NCBI GenBank assembly: GCA_905221605.1
Contig: CAJNDS010002316.1
Span: 1 to 64,000, forward strand
Source of the DNA: Symbiodinium natans
Taxonomy: Eukaryota > Sar > Dinophyceae > Suessiales > Symbiodiniaceae
Direction of reading: 5' to 3'
Length of the DNA: 64,000 bases
Shown in pieces: positions 43,388 to 54,244 of this stretch (its first letter is position 1; each line of letters opens with the position of its first letter). The notes under the pieces were generated by a model. The model was not told where the DNA came from and did no database searches. It worked only from the letters and a program-made list of their open reading frames with translations. Position numbers and translations under genes: made by a program.

Positions 43388-45184
43388 TTGCTTGCACCTA
43401 TGTATCAACAGACCCTTGGCGTCCCTAATGTTGCTCTATGGCCTAAAATGTGTCATTGCGGCAATCTGCACCTTAAAGTTACGGCATTAAGGCCAATCCC
43501 TGCAGGTACTCCACTTATTGTTGAGTTAAAACCTGTCAAAGATACCCGCCTTGTTGCTCAATTTGACGGCAGCTGCCACGTGCAAGAAGGTATCGGTGGT
43601 GCGGGTGGTATCGTATGGTCGCCCGGACCAGTCCCGGTAATTCTTGAAACGATTGCCATCCCACTCCAGCCTTGTCCAGATTCTATGTTTGCGGAAATAT
43701 GCGCCGCTGACGCAACGTTAGACAAGGCATTATCTCTAGCTGCTAGCAATCAAATTAGGGAGGTTATCCTTCAGGGCGACTGCATCAACATTGTAAAGCA
43801 CTTTGCTGGTGCCTTGAGACTACATAGGGAAGACCTAGTGCGAAAACTGGACAACATGTGGCAAAAGTTAACGCACACACCCATTACAGTGCATTGGTCA
43901 TACGTCCCTCGCGTCGGCAACAAAGTCGCTGATCACCTGGCAGGAATCGCTGCTAACAGTCTCCGCTACGAAGCACCCCTTCATGAAGATGTCTTCTTTG
44001 ACTCGGGTGAGGGTCAGCCTCATATGCAAATAAACACTGAGTGCTTTCCGCCTATTCTGTTGCCTTCCAAGCAATGGCACCTGCAAGCTATACAGGATTT
44101 GCATTCCGGAGCTGAAACTATTTCTCTTGAGGCCCCCCCACTTTGGAATCCGGAACTGCTTTTGCGGTTTTGCCTCTACAATCGGATCAAGCCTCCCCCC
44201 GAGCTTGATACAACGTGGCCAGGGCTGGTCCAGTATCGAAGGCCATCTTTGCACCCACAGGGTAGATATTATGCCATACGGCACTGGCAAACGAGTAAAA
44301 GGCTAACACGTTTCTTGGCCATCGGACCGAACGCAATTGAAATCGACATGAAAGGTGCGCGTTATACGCTTTTGCGCCTCCTTACATGTCACAGCCCTAC
44401 TCACCCACCCCTCCCAACGTTGCTTGAAGCCAGGGAGCTATTTAGTAGTCACCTTGCACGCGCGCCCAAAGCACAAACAGTGCAAACCAAGCACTTGTTG
44501 CAAAGAGCAGTTGGAATGGACAGCAATGCTTTCCTTCGGCATGTTTATGAAGGTAGTATTGCTGCTTATGCCATCCCCCCTGCCTTGGCAAGTTTTCTTG
44601 CACATTTGGTGCAGGCTAAAGCTACCCTCCAGGTTATGATCCAGCAAGGAATCCCTTTTTACCAACCGGATGCAAGGGTCAACAACAGGAATTGGGCAAC
44701 TTTTGCACTTGAAGCTGCGGAAAGCTTCGTAATGCGAAAAGGGCTCGCTGCAATGCTCCCGTACTGCGCAGGCACAGTGCTTTGGGTACATGACGGGGTG
44801 TACGTCAAAAATAGAAACGCAGTTTCGCCCTTCATCGAAGGGGCTACTGAAGCGTTGGTTCAGCTCATCCAGGTGGGGCAGCACTGTCATCCACAGGTCA
44901 CACCTAACCAGGAATTTGCTAACCTACAAGATGTCTTTGCTATTACCACCACGAAGAGTGAATTTAATGCGGCAGTTGATGCGTTAAACGCTGCGGGTAT
45001 CGCGTGTCATAGCCCTGCTCTCCCAAAGCGCCCAAAGGCAACCACCAACAGGGTGTCCAAGCGCCTTATCCTGGAAGTTCAGGATATACTAGAGGTCGAG
45101 AGGCAAAGAGACGATAAAAGGAGACGCGTTGATGTTACAGCTGTTCCGCGTAGGGGATTGTGGGTAACACCCCCCTCGTTGTGA
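43388..45184 (+). CDS. LINE RNase H domain with polymerase-palm-like extension
   Basis: RNase H at about residues 50-190: VAQFDGSCH (first Asp), FAEICAAD (Glu), LQGDCINIV (Asp) and KVADHLAG (last Asp), all four catalytic acids present. A further 400 residues include EIDMKGARYTLLRLL (about 44,338) and VLWVHDGVYV (about 44,780), which recall motif A and motif C (HD) of family A polymerases; this second-palm reading is tentative. The tail is basic (DDKRRRVDV). Upstream, the frame is open in phase with the reverse transcriptase after a minus-one shift, so RT and RNase H were one protein. Confidence 0.75.
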   Translation: MLAPMYQQTLGVPNVALWPKMCHCGNLHLKVTALRPIPAGTPLIVELKPVKDTRLVAQFDGSCHVQEGIGGAGGIVWSPGPVPVILETIAIPLQPCPDSMFAEICAADATLDKALSLAASNQIREVILQGDCINIVKHFAGALRLHREDLVRKLDNMWQKLTHTPITVHWSYVPRVGNKVADHLAGIAANSLRYEAPLHEDVFFDSGEGQPHMQINTECFPPILLPSKQWHLQAIQDLHSGAETISLEAPPLWNPELLLRFCLYNRIKPPPELDTTWPGLVQYRRPSLHPQGRYYAIRHWQTSKRLTRFLAIGPNAIEIDMKGARYTLLRLLTCHSPTHPPLPTLLEARELFSSHLARAPKAQTVQTKHLLQRAVGMDSNAFLRHVYEGSIAAYAIPPALASFLAHLVQAKATLQVMIQQGIPFYQPDARVNNRNWATFALEAAESFVMRKGLAAMLPYCAGTVLWVHDGVYVKNRNAVSPFIEGATEALVQLIQVGQHCHPQVTPNQEFANLQDVFAITTTKSEFNAAVDALNAAGIACHSPALPKRPKATTNRVSKRLILEVQDILEVERQRDDKRRRVDVTAVPRRGLWVTPPSL

Positions 45185-45252
45185 TGCGTGTAGTCCCCAT
45201 TTCAACCACCCTCCCTCTTTCGTGATGGCGGCACCTTTGGCTCAGACCAGTT
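45185..45252. other. Short spacer
   Basis: About 70 bp between the RNase H ORF and the next plus ORF; no feature seen. Confidence 0.4.
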
Positions 45253-45858
45253 GTGAACGCCCGGGCACAACCAAACATGCTGGCCGCCACACGCTGCCTC
45301 CTGGCTTGGCGTTACCATGAAGCCATTGGTAGTCATTCCAGCACAGCTGACTTCGAACTCACAGTCCTCCCTGCTGCAGCGGGAGCGATCCTCGTGGCTC
45401 TCTTAGAGGAAAGCAAGTCGAACGAAGCCCTTTCCCCGTACCATAAGGATCGTTTATATCGAGGCGTCTCCTTTGGTAATCCACTGATCATTCACGAGAT
45501 TGTCGAAGATCTGGATGAGGAAAAACTCCTACTTGCATGGACTCTCATTGAAGTCATTGCAAGGCTGGACGCTGCCACTCAACCTCGCGCTACCGTGTCA
45601 ATGCTATGGAAAATAAGTGCACCAAATCTCCGTGCCATCTCGTGCGTTGGAGAACGTGCGCTTGCCCAATCACTTTCGGAGCACTTTTCTTTGACCCCCA
45701 AGTGGTCTTCACGAGTTGTCGGGGCTTTAATCGGGCACAAAACTGGATGGGGTAGGGTAGAGGCATTGCTCCAGGTCTTAACGCCAAGAGCAACAGTCAT
45801 TGCCCGTGAACTGTGTGAGTGTGAACAATTCCCCTATCACTTCTTTTGGCCGTGGTAG
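45253..45858 (+). CDS. Unidentified ORF downstream of the LINE
   Basis: 201 codons, mostly helical by composition (LAATRCLLAWRYHEAIG, EKLLLAWTLIEVIARLDA, VVGALIGHKTGWGRVEALL). No catalytic motif recognised. Same strand as the LINE and only 70 bp beyond its last ORF, so it may be part of the element's 3' region or of a gene with the next ORF. Confidence 0.45.
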   Translation: MNARAQPNMLAATRCLLAWRYHEAIGSHSSTADFELTVLPAAAGAILVALLEESKSNEALSPYHKDRLYRGVSFGNPLIIHEIVEDLDEEKLLLAWTLIEVIARLDAATQPRATVSMLWKISAPNLRAISCVGERALAQSLSEHFSLTPKWSSRVVGALIGHKTGWGRVEALLQVLTPRATVIARELCECEQFPYHFFWPW

Positions 45859-46205
45859 TCATACCTTGTTTCTTCTCACACAATAGATCCAGAGCCACGT
45901 TATTGGCTTTAATGCCCCTGGCTGGACCCACCTCACTTTGGCCATCTGTTCGCAGACAGTGGAGCTATGTGCCAATGTGTCCACTGAGTGAGGGTGTGGT
46001 TGCCCCTTGTACTTTGTGCTCGGTGGGCTTTATTGCCGCTTATGGTACTCGTACCTTTACGTGCTCCTCTGTTATTTGCTTCGTTGTTTGATCACTGTTA
46101 ACATTGTGATCACCTACCCCTCCCCATCCGAATATAGTTGGCACATGCGTGACAGTTATTTTGCTCAAGCGCTCGTTATGGGAGCACTGACCCTTAACCC
46201 GCGCA

Positions 46206-47515
46206 ATGGCCTTCTGTCTGGATTTGGCGCCGGATCATCTTAGGAAGATTCTTGGCTCTTCCATCCATACTTCGCCCTGCCTCTTCTCGTATGACAACAA
46301 ATTCTGCACCGTGGAGTCCAGTATCGCCTTTTGCATTATGCAGCTGGCTGGCACGGTCTCCATTCGTGCACACTTGGATGCCGATGTAAAGTCCTCCGAA
46401 TTGGTTGGGGCTGCTCTCCAGCTTATCCACCGCTGTTGGTCCAAGGGACTTGCCCTCCAGTTAAGGGAGATAGATGGATGCGGATGCCTTGAGTGGCAGC
46501 AATGGGGGTTGCAAACTCTGCGCGCTATGGGTTCGGTGAGTGTGGCGTGGCATAATGTACTTGCTGGCCACATCGGGCAGGCGTATATAATTGCGCTCCC
46601 GGTAACATTGCATGCATCTTGCAGAATTGCCACTACCACCCTGGGCAGCTACGAGGTGTTTTTTCTTCGGTTGAGCTCGCTGTCCTGTCTGCCTGTTTTC
46701 CGTCTTCATGCACCTCTTCTCGCATACCAAAGGTCACCTCCCACCCTGCTTGCTCGTGCCACCCACCATGGTTTTTGGCCTGGCGTTCTTAAACGCCCCT
46801 CTGGGCCCCTCCCAGCCGAGAATGGCACCGGTGCGCCACGAGTGCAAGAGTACCAGTTCACCACCCAAACGGCCTGCGCCTTTCACGAACAGGGTCTTGG
46901 TGCGACCTGTGCTTTCGTTGGCCAAATCGCCACCTTCGTCCTCGTTGAAGTTGGACTCGAGTTTGGATGTATGCTCAAGTACACCATGTGTTGCTCACCC
47001 TACACGCACGGAGAGTGGTACCTCCTCGACTCTACCCAACTAGGCGCTGAACTTCCTCCGCTCCTCCTGGAAAACATGGCCTTCCGACTTGATCTCAATC
47101 TAGTGCAAATCCAAGTAGTTGTCCAGGGACTGACTTTTGCTGTCCCTCTAGTCAGCTTTCTTGTTGATTGGCCTGTTGGCACGGTCTTTATTGCTGTTGC
47201 CTTCCCCTCCTTTGAGCACATGGTAGAGGCGCATCCGGTCCTGGTAGGGTCTTACTTTAGTAGGCGCCTCTGTATTGTCAATCCGCCTGATGGGATGCTC
47301 CCTCTCAATCTCACAATCGATCCAATGCTGCCGGTCCTAATGCTGCAAATACAATTGTGCAACACATGCGGCAACGGAGTGGTTACCTTGAAAGTCGGGC
47401 TTTCGTACTTTGCGATGAACAGGGCTTTGTTGCGGACACGTGCACCAAAATCCAAACAGCGTTCCATGAGGCGCAGGCCGCCATTTGGAAGCATGCACCT
47501 ATACCATCAGAGTAG
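46206..47515 (+). CDS. Unidentified plus-strand ORF, at least one frameshift
   Basis: The main frame from MAFCLDLAPDHLRKILGS runs to about 47,330. It then seems to shift to another frame carrying SGYLESRAFVLCDEQGFVA and TKIQTAFHEAQAAIWKHAP, ending at TAG 47,515. The main frame includes EWYLLDSTQLGAELPPLLLE and VDWPVGTVFIAVAFPSFEHM. No family recognised. It converges tail-to-tail with the minus-strand helicase block and overlaps its annotated end. Confidence 0.4.
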
Positions 47516-49990
47516 TGCGGTGCCACGAAAACCAAAGCCCCAAGCCCTCTCGCGAAGGAGGAGGTGGCTCGGGCAAACCCTGCCTCGCTACTAAACAGGA
47601 ATCCAGAAGCCCGACATGTCACAAAGACACATATCCCAAATGTGGGGCCAGTGGAGCAGGCCGTGGTGATAGCGCCGAAGAAGCGTTTAAGGGACCCTAT
47701 GCGATTCATGAGGAAGGTCCGAAACGTCACAAGGCTCCAAGTGTTGGGCGCGCCAGTCAGCGGGAAGTCTTCCGCGGTTTGGCAGGCTTCAAGTAGGCTC
47801 ATATCGTCATCGCCCAGTGGGTCTGCGGGGAGACTCAACTGCAGCATAAACTTCATTTGGGTAACAATCCTGGCATACTGAGAGACCATCCCGATAGGGG
47901 AGTCAGGATAGACCTGGTGCCCAAAAGTGAGCACAATGTCCGCCAGGACCATGCTGAGGTCGTAGCTTCTGCCTATTTTGGTTTGGGTCTCATCCTGATC
48001 TTGCACCCGTACCCATCGACACGTTTCCATCCACCTGCCTGCAAGGCTACGCAGTGGCCGCCCGAGCAGGTGCTGCATCGTGGGACCTGGTGGCATACGT
48101 AGCCGAGGGACCCTGCCTATCAGCTCGAAGCGGCACGCCTCCGAGTACCGACATGCGTATAGAATGGCAGCAATCTCAGGAGGGAGGCGCATGGATGAAC
48201 AGAGCGAGAGGTTGACAGCCGGTCCGACAATGGCCTTCAGCCCGGCGGCCTGCATGACTGTCTCGGCTTGCTTCGGTTTGACGATGCTTATACAGAGAAT
48301 CGATTCCAGCATCGAGACCGCTGAGAACAATACCTCAGACGCTCCAGAGGAACGGTGGGGCTTGCCCCAAGAGGGCATCTCGCCTTGTCCCTTTTTCCAC
48401 GGGCCGGAACTTTGGGCCGTTTGCCGCAAAAGGGCCGCAGGCAAGGTGGCTGGCGTGTGGAGGTCGGCAGGGACCGCATTGAGGCCACAAATCTTTTGCT
48501 CCAACAACTCCGTGACGAAGTGGTAATTGGGTCGCGATCCTCCAGCGGGCTGTCTGTGGTCGCCAATCATGACATCAAGTGCATGCTTGATGTGCGCCAG
48601 AATGGTGTTGGAACCAGGCGTGCCCAATTGCTGGGCTTCATCTCGGAGGAGCAACTCAACATCCTTTAGACGGTTAATGAGCTGCGAGTAGGGAAAGCTA
48701 AGCCTTGCCACAATCGTACCATGTGTCGTGGCTACAAGTAGCCCCCGGTACAAATCGTGCACATCAAAAGGGAGCTTATGTGTGTCCTTCTCCTTGTTAC
48801 CCGGTATGCGAACGATGCGGCTGCGAACAAATTCATTGCTAGCAGTCGTGAGCCTATCAACCGCTTCGACATAGGCCCGAACCGATTCATTGCCATGAGC
48901 GGTGTACAGGGTGAGCCGGCTCGTCAGGCACGCAAGGAGTACTCCTAGAAACGCGCAGGATCGTGTCTTCCCGCTGCCGGGCGCACCCGTTATGAATACA
49001 GAAGTACGATTAGCGGCCAGGCCGTACGAGCACGCTCCCAGCAGCGCTGCCAGGTGTCCGTCCGCCCCCCAAAAGGTATCACAGAGGCACGTAAGGAAGG
49101 CGGGACCAACCGCGAGCCAAAGATGCTGGCTCGAGTCCTCGGATCGTGCTCGTTGCTCAACGAGTCATGGGACAGGCGTAGACACTCCGCATGCCACAGC
49201 GCAGGAGTCCGGGCGTCCTCTTGGCCGGGCAGCGGAGAGTCAGGCAGCGTAGCTAACACGCCACTCAGCAGCGTCGGCGTCCATTCTTTGCGATAGGATT
49301 GTTCCTCCGCAAGCCAAAGGTTGAGGAGGCTTTGCAAGGGGTTGGAAGCCCCCGGACCCGCAGTAAGCGATGCCTGTGCAGCTTGCGTTTTGTGCTTGCC
49401 TCTGAAGACTTGGCAGACCTCCGGGTGAATGAGCTGTGCCCATGTGTCGTGCCAGTTCCCTCTCACCACTAGCCCGATAAGGAGGACAAGCACTAAATCT
49501 GTGAGAAAGCCCGGCAACCACTGTGGCTGCCGGATGGCATCAAGAGGCGAGTCTTCTAGCGGAACGCCCAATGCAACATGCTGCCTTTCCCTAGGCATGT
49601 GTAACAGAGCATCCCAAAGCGGGGTAGAGGCTCCTCCGGGCAGAACCTCAAGCTGGCTGACTCTCGGCAGCGAGGGTCGTTGCGCGAATTGGTTGTGCTG
49701 TTCATCAGTCAAGAGCAGGGCAATGGTTATATTGACTGGCTGCGTGGCCTTACTTTCTCCAGGGCCGGTGAAAAGCTTCTTCGGGGCAAGGAGCTCTATA
49801 AACATGCCTGGGTAGGCCACATCCCCCTTGTCTTCTCTCAAGGTAACCAGCAAAGCAGTGCCCTTGGCCGGCACTTTACCAGCGACAGCAAACCACTTTG
49901 TACAGTCAGGGACATCCGCCAACTCCGGTGTAAGGAGCATGACCGATGCCCTTGGGTAAACTCGATGGAGAAGGCAGATTGGTCATGTAT
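47515..49990 (-). pseudogene. Superfamily 1 helicase (UPF1-like), lightly broken
   Basis: Order on the minus strand: an N-terminal region from 49,983 (LTPELADVPDCTKWFAVAG), then after a one-base shift in a GGGGGG run near 49,065 the frame holds Walker A FITGAPGSGKT (about 48,960-48,990) and motif Ia (LYTAHGNESVRAYVEA). Another break near 48,770 leads to VATTHGTIV, Walker B LLRDEAQQ (about 48,650), motif III IGDHRQ (about 48,560) and, near 47,570, ATSSFARGLGALVFV, which fits motif VI. These are the motifs of UPF1/ZNFX1-type RNA/DNA helicases. Damage is limited to single-base shifts and stops, so the copy is young or contains sequencing errors. The open frame runs on to 47,383 but the end is probably near 47,515. 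Confidence 0.65.
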
Positions 49991-51260
49991 GCGTGCCGGG
50001 CTTTATCGCCACAGGGGTGGCGGCCCGCTTGACCGCAGCTTGCTCTGGGTAGTGATACTGTTCCGAGGGCTCCTCCTCGATTTCTGCTTCCGAGGCCATG
50101 GCTAAAAACTGATAACCCAGCATGTCAACCAGGCGCTCTAACGACAGGTGGGGGAGCCACATACCCAAAACTAGTTTCATCGTGGGACCAAGTTCATGAT
50201 ACGGGGGCGGCAAATCAGCCAGATGCGGCTTGGCATCCGTCAGGAGGACTTGGGTACAGTCAGCACGGAGACTTGCAATGCTCCGGTTCTCAGCGGAAGG
50301 TATCCGGAGAAAAGCCTCCATATCGGGGCGTCTGATTTGCCGTCCCAGCACGGAGTTGATGAAAGTTTTAGACTTATCCGAAAGCTGGACAGAGCCACAC
50401 GCAACCCCCATCAAACCTGCTCGCACTGTGCGATCCATCCGGGGGTCGGCCAAGCCGCAAATCTTTTTAGTCAATTCCTTATGCACATAATCCCCCGGCG
50501 TGAGCTGGAATAGCTCTTCACTGTGGACAAAGTGACCATAAGAGTGTCCACCACTGCCAAGTGACTCAGGTCCAGTGAAGTAGTAGAGACGCGCTCCCGC
50601 GCCAATCGCTTGCGTCCTTGCTGCCTGGCTGGGCCGGAAGATACAAAGCTGGTCGCTCTCATGATGGACAAGACTAACAGCGTGCCGCAATTCCGAACCC
50701 AGGATATATTGCAGCATGGCCCGTGGCATGGCAACGCCGCCCAAACGTGCCTTGATGTGGACAAAATCGCCCTTGCAGTCAGGAAGCTTTTGGCGCTCAT
50801 GCCAAGCGATAGCCACAGCAGCGCCCGTATACGACCCAGCAGAGAAACCCGTAACGCACAGTTTGCACTCGCCAGCTCTACCCGCGGCGAGGCCCACATG
50901 CAGAGCGGTCAGCGCAGCAGTATGTGGCATGTGCAAGTGAGCCAGGGCAGGGCACATTGTCAGGGAGGCTTCTACCGAGCTGATTCTAGCACGAACCGCC
51001 GCTGGCAGACCGCATCCTTCGACCTGAGGGTACAGAGCACGTGCCCATAGCTGGGCGGCTTGGGGCAGGAGCAACAATGCATGTGCGGCATTACCGCTGG
51101 TCGAAAGCAACAACGGGCGTTGTGTGTCCTCATATCGGACCTTTTTGCCCTGGTTGTCCCGGACTGTTTCCATTTCTAAGCCAGTGAGTGCATAGGAATT
51201 GGCTGTGTGAATGATGCTACCCGACACAGTGGGGGGCGTATTCTCGGCCTTCCCATTCAT
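49983..51260 (-). CDS. Alpha/beta-hydrolase-like ORF upstream of the helicase
   Basis: 425 codons. CVTGFSAGSYTGAAVAIAW (about 50,850) has a GxSxG nucleophile elbow. GGHSYGHF and LGMWLPHLSLERL follow; no acid residue is assigned. It ends at TGA 49,983, and the same frame continues without shift into the helicase N-terminal region, so the two may be one protein interrupted by a single stop. Function unknown. Confidence 0.45.
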   Translation of the reverse strand: MNGKAENTPPTVSGSIIHTANSYALTGLEMETVRDNQGKKVRYEDTQRPLLLSTSGNAAHALLLLPQAAQLWARALYPQVEGCGLPAAVRARISSVEASLTMCPALAHLHMPHTAALTALHVGLAAGRAGECKLCVTGFSAGSYTGAAVAIAWHERQKLPDCKGDFVHIKARLGGVAMPRAMLQYILGSELRHAVSLVHHESDQLCIFRPSQAARTQAIGAGARLYYFTGPESLGSGGHSYGHFVHSEELFQLTPGDYVHKELTKKICGLADPRMDRTVRAGLMGVACGSVQLSDKSKTFINSVLGRQIRRPDMEAFLRIPSAENRSIASLRADCTQVLLTDAKPHLADLPPPYHELGPTMKLVLGMWLPHLSLERLVDMLGYQFLAMASEAEIEEEPSEQYHYPEQAAVKRAATPVAIKPGTHT

Positions 51261-51417
51261 CCCGCTAATGAAGAGCGACCGACATTCCCCTGATGGGTTA
51301 GGTGAGGCTTTGGAGGCGGGTACTGGTAGGCAGGAAAGGCAAAGGCTGCCAGGGCTTGTTGCACACGCATGGCTAGTCCATCATCCCAGTATTGACTGAG
51401 GCCCAACGGCGTGACCT

Positions 51418-52911
51418 TTATGTCTGCGGCGAAGAGAGGCCACGGCAGATCCGCCTGGGCCAGCCAAGCATGCGCAGCGGCAGCAAGAAGAGCAAGCGGC
51501 CCAGTTGGGGTATTGGGTCGACTGCGCCATTTCGGGGTGGCCCTGCAGGAAGATAGGGCATCTTTCTTCCAAAACATGAGGACCCCAGGGAAGAGCTGGA
51601 GCCGCACTGGTCCACTGCCCTTTTTCCCAACAGAGGCCCACAGAGGGACGGTGTCCCCGTTGCCCCAGACCGACTCGGGTAGAGTAGGCAGCCGTACCAC
51701 ACTCCCCCACTGCGGCAAGATGTTTTTGCCTTTGGCACCATATCCATGCACAAAAGGAGGGGGTAGAACCTCGGCGTATCGTTCGCCATGAATAAGTCAG
51801 GACCAGGTAGGATTGCCAAACGGGAGTGCGAGCCGCCGTAACCCATGAGCAAGGGAAGAAATCCCTGTTCATATGGGCCTTGTCCCCATGTTTTGACCCC
51901 TCTGACCTGCCTGACTGGGGAGGCGCCAAACTGGATGTCTGGCTCTGGCCGGCCAGCAGTAAGGTCGGCCGCTTTCCACGCAACCTCATGTATGTATCTT
52001 CCTAAAAGTGCCCACGCAAACACAAAGTCAGAGTGCTTGTGAGCAGTGGTTCCGGCAAGAGGGGTGTTGCGTAGACATTGCCGATAATGGATCTGGTCCA
52101 ACGGCACCTGCTCATGCATACCAGGCAATGGAGTGGGCACTTCACTGGGCATGATGACTAGCTGCAGGGCTCGGCTCAACGCAGTACCAATTGAGGTCAC
52201 CGCACTAGCGACGTTGCCAGGGATGCAGAAGCGAGGGGGCCGGGGATGTTTGCCGTCCGGAGCATTCGGGTAGAAGAGGACCAATCCCCCATTTGCTTCG
52301 AGCTGGTCCTCGGACGCACAAACCATGCCAATTGAGTTTGGCGATCGGGCCCCACACGGTATGGACCCGTCCGGCGAGCAACTCCACGGCGAGGCTGGAA
52401 GCGAGCCACAGGGCTGTGTCTCGTCCGTCTCGACTTCCATGCTGCCCAGTGACTCCGTCGAGAGGGTATTGGGCAGTAGATCGAGGACTGCAAACCTTCG
52501 CAGCTCTTCTGCTTCCCACCTGGCAGTGAACAAGGTGTCATGGTCAAGCAACATCAAGACCACCCCTGGCGCAAGGACTCTGAGGACTGCCAGAATTTCG
52601 GGCCCCGCCCACGTAAAGTGCACAGAAGCTAGCCCCGCTTCCTTGGTGTTAACCAAGATGGGAAACCACCTCTCCTTAAACGGGCCTTCCCACTGCATGC
52701 GTGCTACCAAATGCCGGACAAAGTAGGGGAAGTGCGGAATAGACAAGAAGCAGCGACTATCCGTGACCAAGAGCAGGACATGGGCTCCTGCGGACTCAGC
52801 AGCCCGGAGCTGTGGAAGTAGGCAGCCGAGTAATGCATTGTAGTCAATCTCTGGGTGGAGACCTTGCGGCTCAGGCGGTTCGCCGGAAATGGCTCCCGAG
52901 GCCAGTTTCAA
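51418..52911 (-). CDS. Unidentified ORF with a DHD motif (glycosyltransferase-like?)
   Basis: 497 codons. APGVVLMLLDHDTLFTARWE (about 52,525-52,585) has a DxD-type motif after a hydrophobic strand, as in metal-dependent glycosyltransferases. NGGLVLFYPNAPDGKHP and FAWALLGRYIHEVAW follow, then an evidently out-of-frame Ser/Gly/Pro tail from about 51,750, where another frame is also open. The glycosyltransferase reading rests on one motif only. Confidence 0.4.
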   Translation of the reverse strand: MKLASGAISGEPPEPQGLHPEIDYNALLGCLLPQLRAAESAGAHVLLLVTDSRCFLSIPHFPYFVRHLVARMQWEGPFKERWFPILVNTKEAGLASVHFTWAGPEILAVLRVLAPGVVLMLLDHDTLFTARWEAEELRRFAVLDLLPNTLSTESLGSMEVETDETQPCGSLPASPWSCSPDGSIPCGARSPNSIGMVCASEDQLEANGGLVLFYPNAPDGKHPRPPRFCIPGNVASAVTSIGTALSRALQLVIMPSEVPTPLPGMHEQVPLDQIHYRQCLRNTPLAGTTAHKHSDFVFAWALLGRYIHEVAWKAADLTAGRPEPDIQFGASPVRQVRGVKTWGQGPYEQGFLPLLMGYGGSHSRLAILPGPDLFMANDTPRFYPLLLCMDMVPKAKTSCRSGGVWYGCLLYPSRSGATGTPSLCGPLLGKRAVDQCGSSSSLGSSCFGRKMPYLPAGPPRNGAVDPIPQLGRLLFLLPLRMLGWPRRICRGLSSPQT

Positions 52912-53732
52912 TGGCAGTACGCCGCTAGGGGTGGGCTCAGGGAAATTCTGATTACTTTATCCTCAGGCTCCTGAGGCCCCGGCGCATGGTCAGCACTGAG
53001 AGTGCGAAGCTGGCATATAGCCTGCATTGCGGTCGCCGCAAGGACCTGTGGACCTGGGTAGCTAGGGACCTGCCAAGGTGGCAGGTCGGCTGCAACTGGC
53101 GCGGGAGGTGGCCTCCCATGTGGAATTCGCGGCTCGATCCTACTGACCTCACCCACTGGGTATTCTCCAACACGTGGAGGAATCGGCGGTATGGGAGGGC
53201 GAGGACTATTATCCGGCCAGCAGACCCTAGGTGGATTAGGTGATGGAGTTTGCCAGGGCCCGGGAGACAGGGCTGTCTCCCTACCCGCTCCTTGTTCGGT
53301 GACAACACTCGCCCAAGGGGGAAGGTCTATCGCGTCACCAGGCAAAGCACTGTGCGTGGACACCGCTCGCCCCATGAGGGCACTGCTATGCGGCATGATG
53401 CCGATGCCTGGCCTCCATGCATGCAGGAGAAAACAGCGAACCGTGGGTTGCCGGGCGAAGCAGACGGCGTTGCTGTTTCTCAAAAAGGCAGAATGGTCCA
53501 GACACAACAAGGGTTGTATTTCCGGCGGAAAGTATCGGCACCAACCGGCAGCATCGAGTTCGTGAGGCAGGATGACGCCGGCTTGCATCTGCCTGGTCAT
53601 TGCGATATCACTGGTCCCTAAAGTGGCAAGTGCAGTGAGTTGCCCTCTCCTGGCAACGTGGACTTGGAGCACTTGCGCTCCAACCCGGATCGCGTACGGT
53701 TGACAGGCATACGACTCCATGGCATCACTCAC
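52908..53732 (-). CDS. Unidentified Pro-rich ORF
   Basis: 274 codons. The N-terminal 130 residues look folded (YAIRVGAQVLQVHVARRG, AAGWCRYFPPEIQPLLCLD); the rest is a Pro-rich linker (SPRPPIPPIPPRVG). It ends overlapping the start of the next minus ORF by four bases, which suits a continuous coding block. Confidence 0.4.
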   Translation of the reverse strand: MSDAMESYACQPYAIRVGAQVLQVHVARRGQLTALATLGTSDIAMTRQMQAGVILPHELDAAGWCRYFPPEIQPLLCLDHSAFLRNSNAVCFARQPTVRCFLLHAWRPGIGIMPHSSALMGRAVSTHSALPGDAIDLPPWASVVTEQGAGRETALSPGPWQTPSPNPPRVCWPDNSPRPPIPPIPPRVGEYPVGEVSRIEPRIPHGRPPPAPVAADLPPWQVPSYPGPQVLAATAMQAICQLRTLSADHAPGPQEPEDKVIRISLSPPLAAYCH

Positions 53733-54244
53733 CGAACATGGCAGGCCAAACTCATGTGACTACCCCACAGGCAGCGGAGAACCACGAGGCAACCTCCAGA
53801 CACCAAGATCCCTGGAAAGCCCTTACAAAAACAAGGGAGGGACTCAAGGAAAGGGAGGACCAAACAAAAAGCGCAGCACACAGGAGAGAAGAAGCAGAAA
53901 GGCGAGAAAAAACCAGTCAGGAGCGTTACAACCCTCTACACAATGGGTTCCTCGTTCAGTCAGCCAGCCACCCTTAGCTTGAGCCAGGGCACATCCAACG
54001 CGCAACCTGAAAAGGGATGCAGCGTGTCATCGCAGGTGGCTGTTACTTGTGGCTGCAATGTGCTGCATGTACAAAGCAATGACCTGGAGACGATGGCATC
54101 CTTTACTTTGTCCGTGCACAGTAGTAGCACCAGAATGCAGGCGTACCTCGGTTGCTGGTCTGTTTGTAGCGGCAACACAAGGGCCGGCGCGCATAAATCG
54201 ATTAAAATGGAAAAAGGAAGGCACTCTCTACCCTGCCCCGACGA
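53733..54244. other. Gap in the minus-strand block
   Basis: A Lys/Glu/Arg-rich plus-strand stretch at 53,738-53,977 is low-complexity. No supported gene. Confidence 0.35.

Larger units (their letters stand above)
38311..45184 (+). mobile_element. LINE-type retrotransposon with an internal inverted segment
   Basis: Read on the plus strand after flipping 38,611-40,510, the order is ORF1 end, AP-type endonuclease, reverse transcriptase, RNase H and a C-terminal extension. The 5' end is cut by, or abuts, the satellite element at 38,305. Two single-base frameshifts (about 38,820 and 43,350) are the only other damage to ORF2. No poly-A tail or target duplication was identified. Confidence 0.8.

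Noticed and set aside
53970-53990. Relict dinoflagellate spliced leader (TGGCTCAAG match, minus strand)
   Set aside because: Only nine bases match; the diagnostic CCGTAGCCATTTTGGCTCAAG is not present here or elsewhere that I could see.
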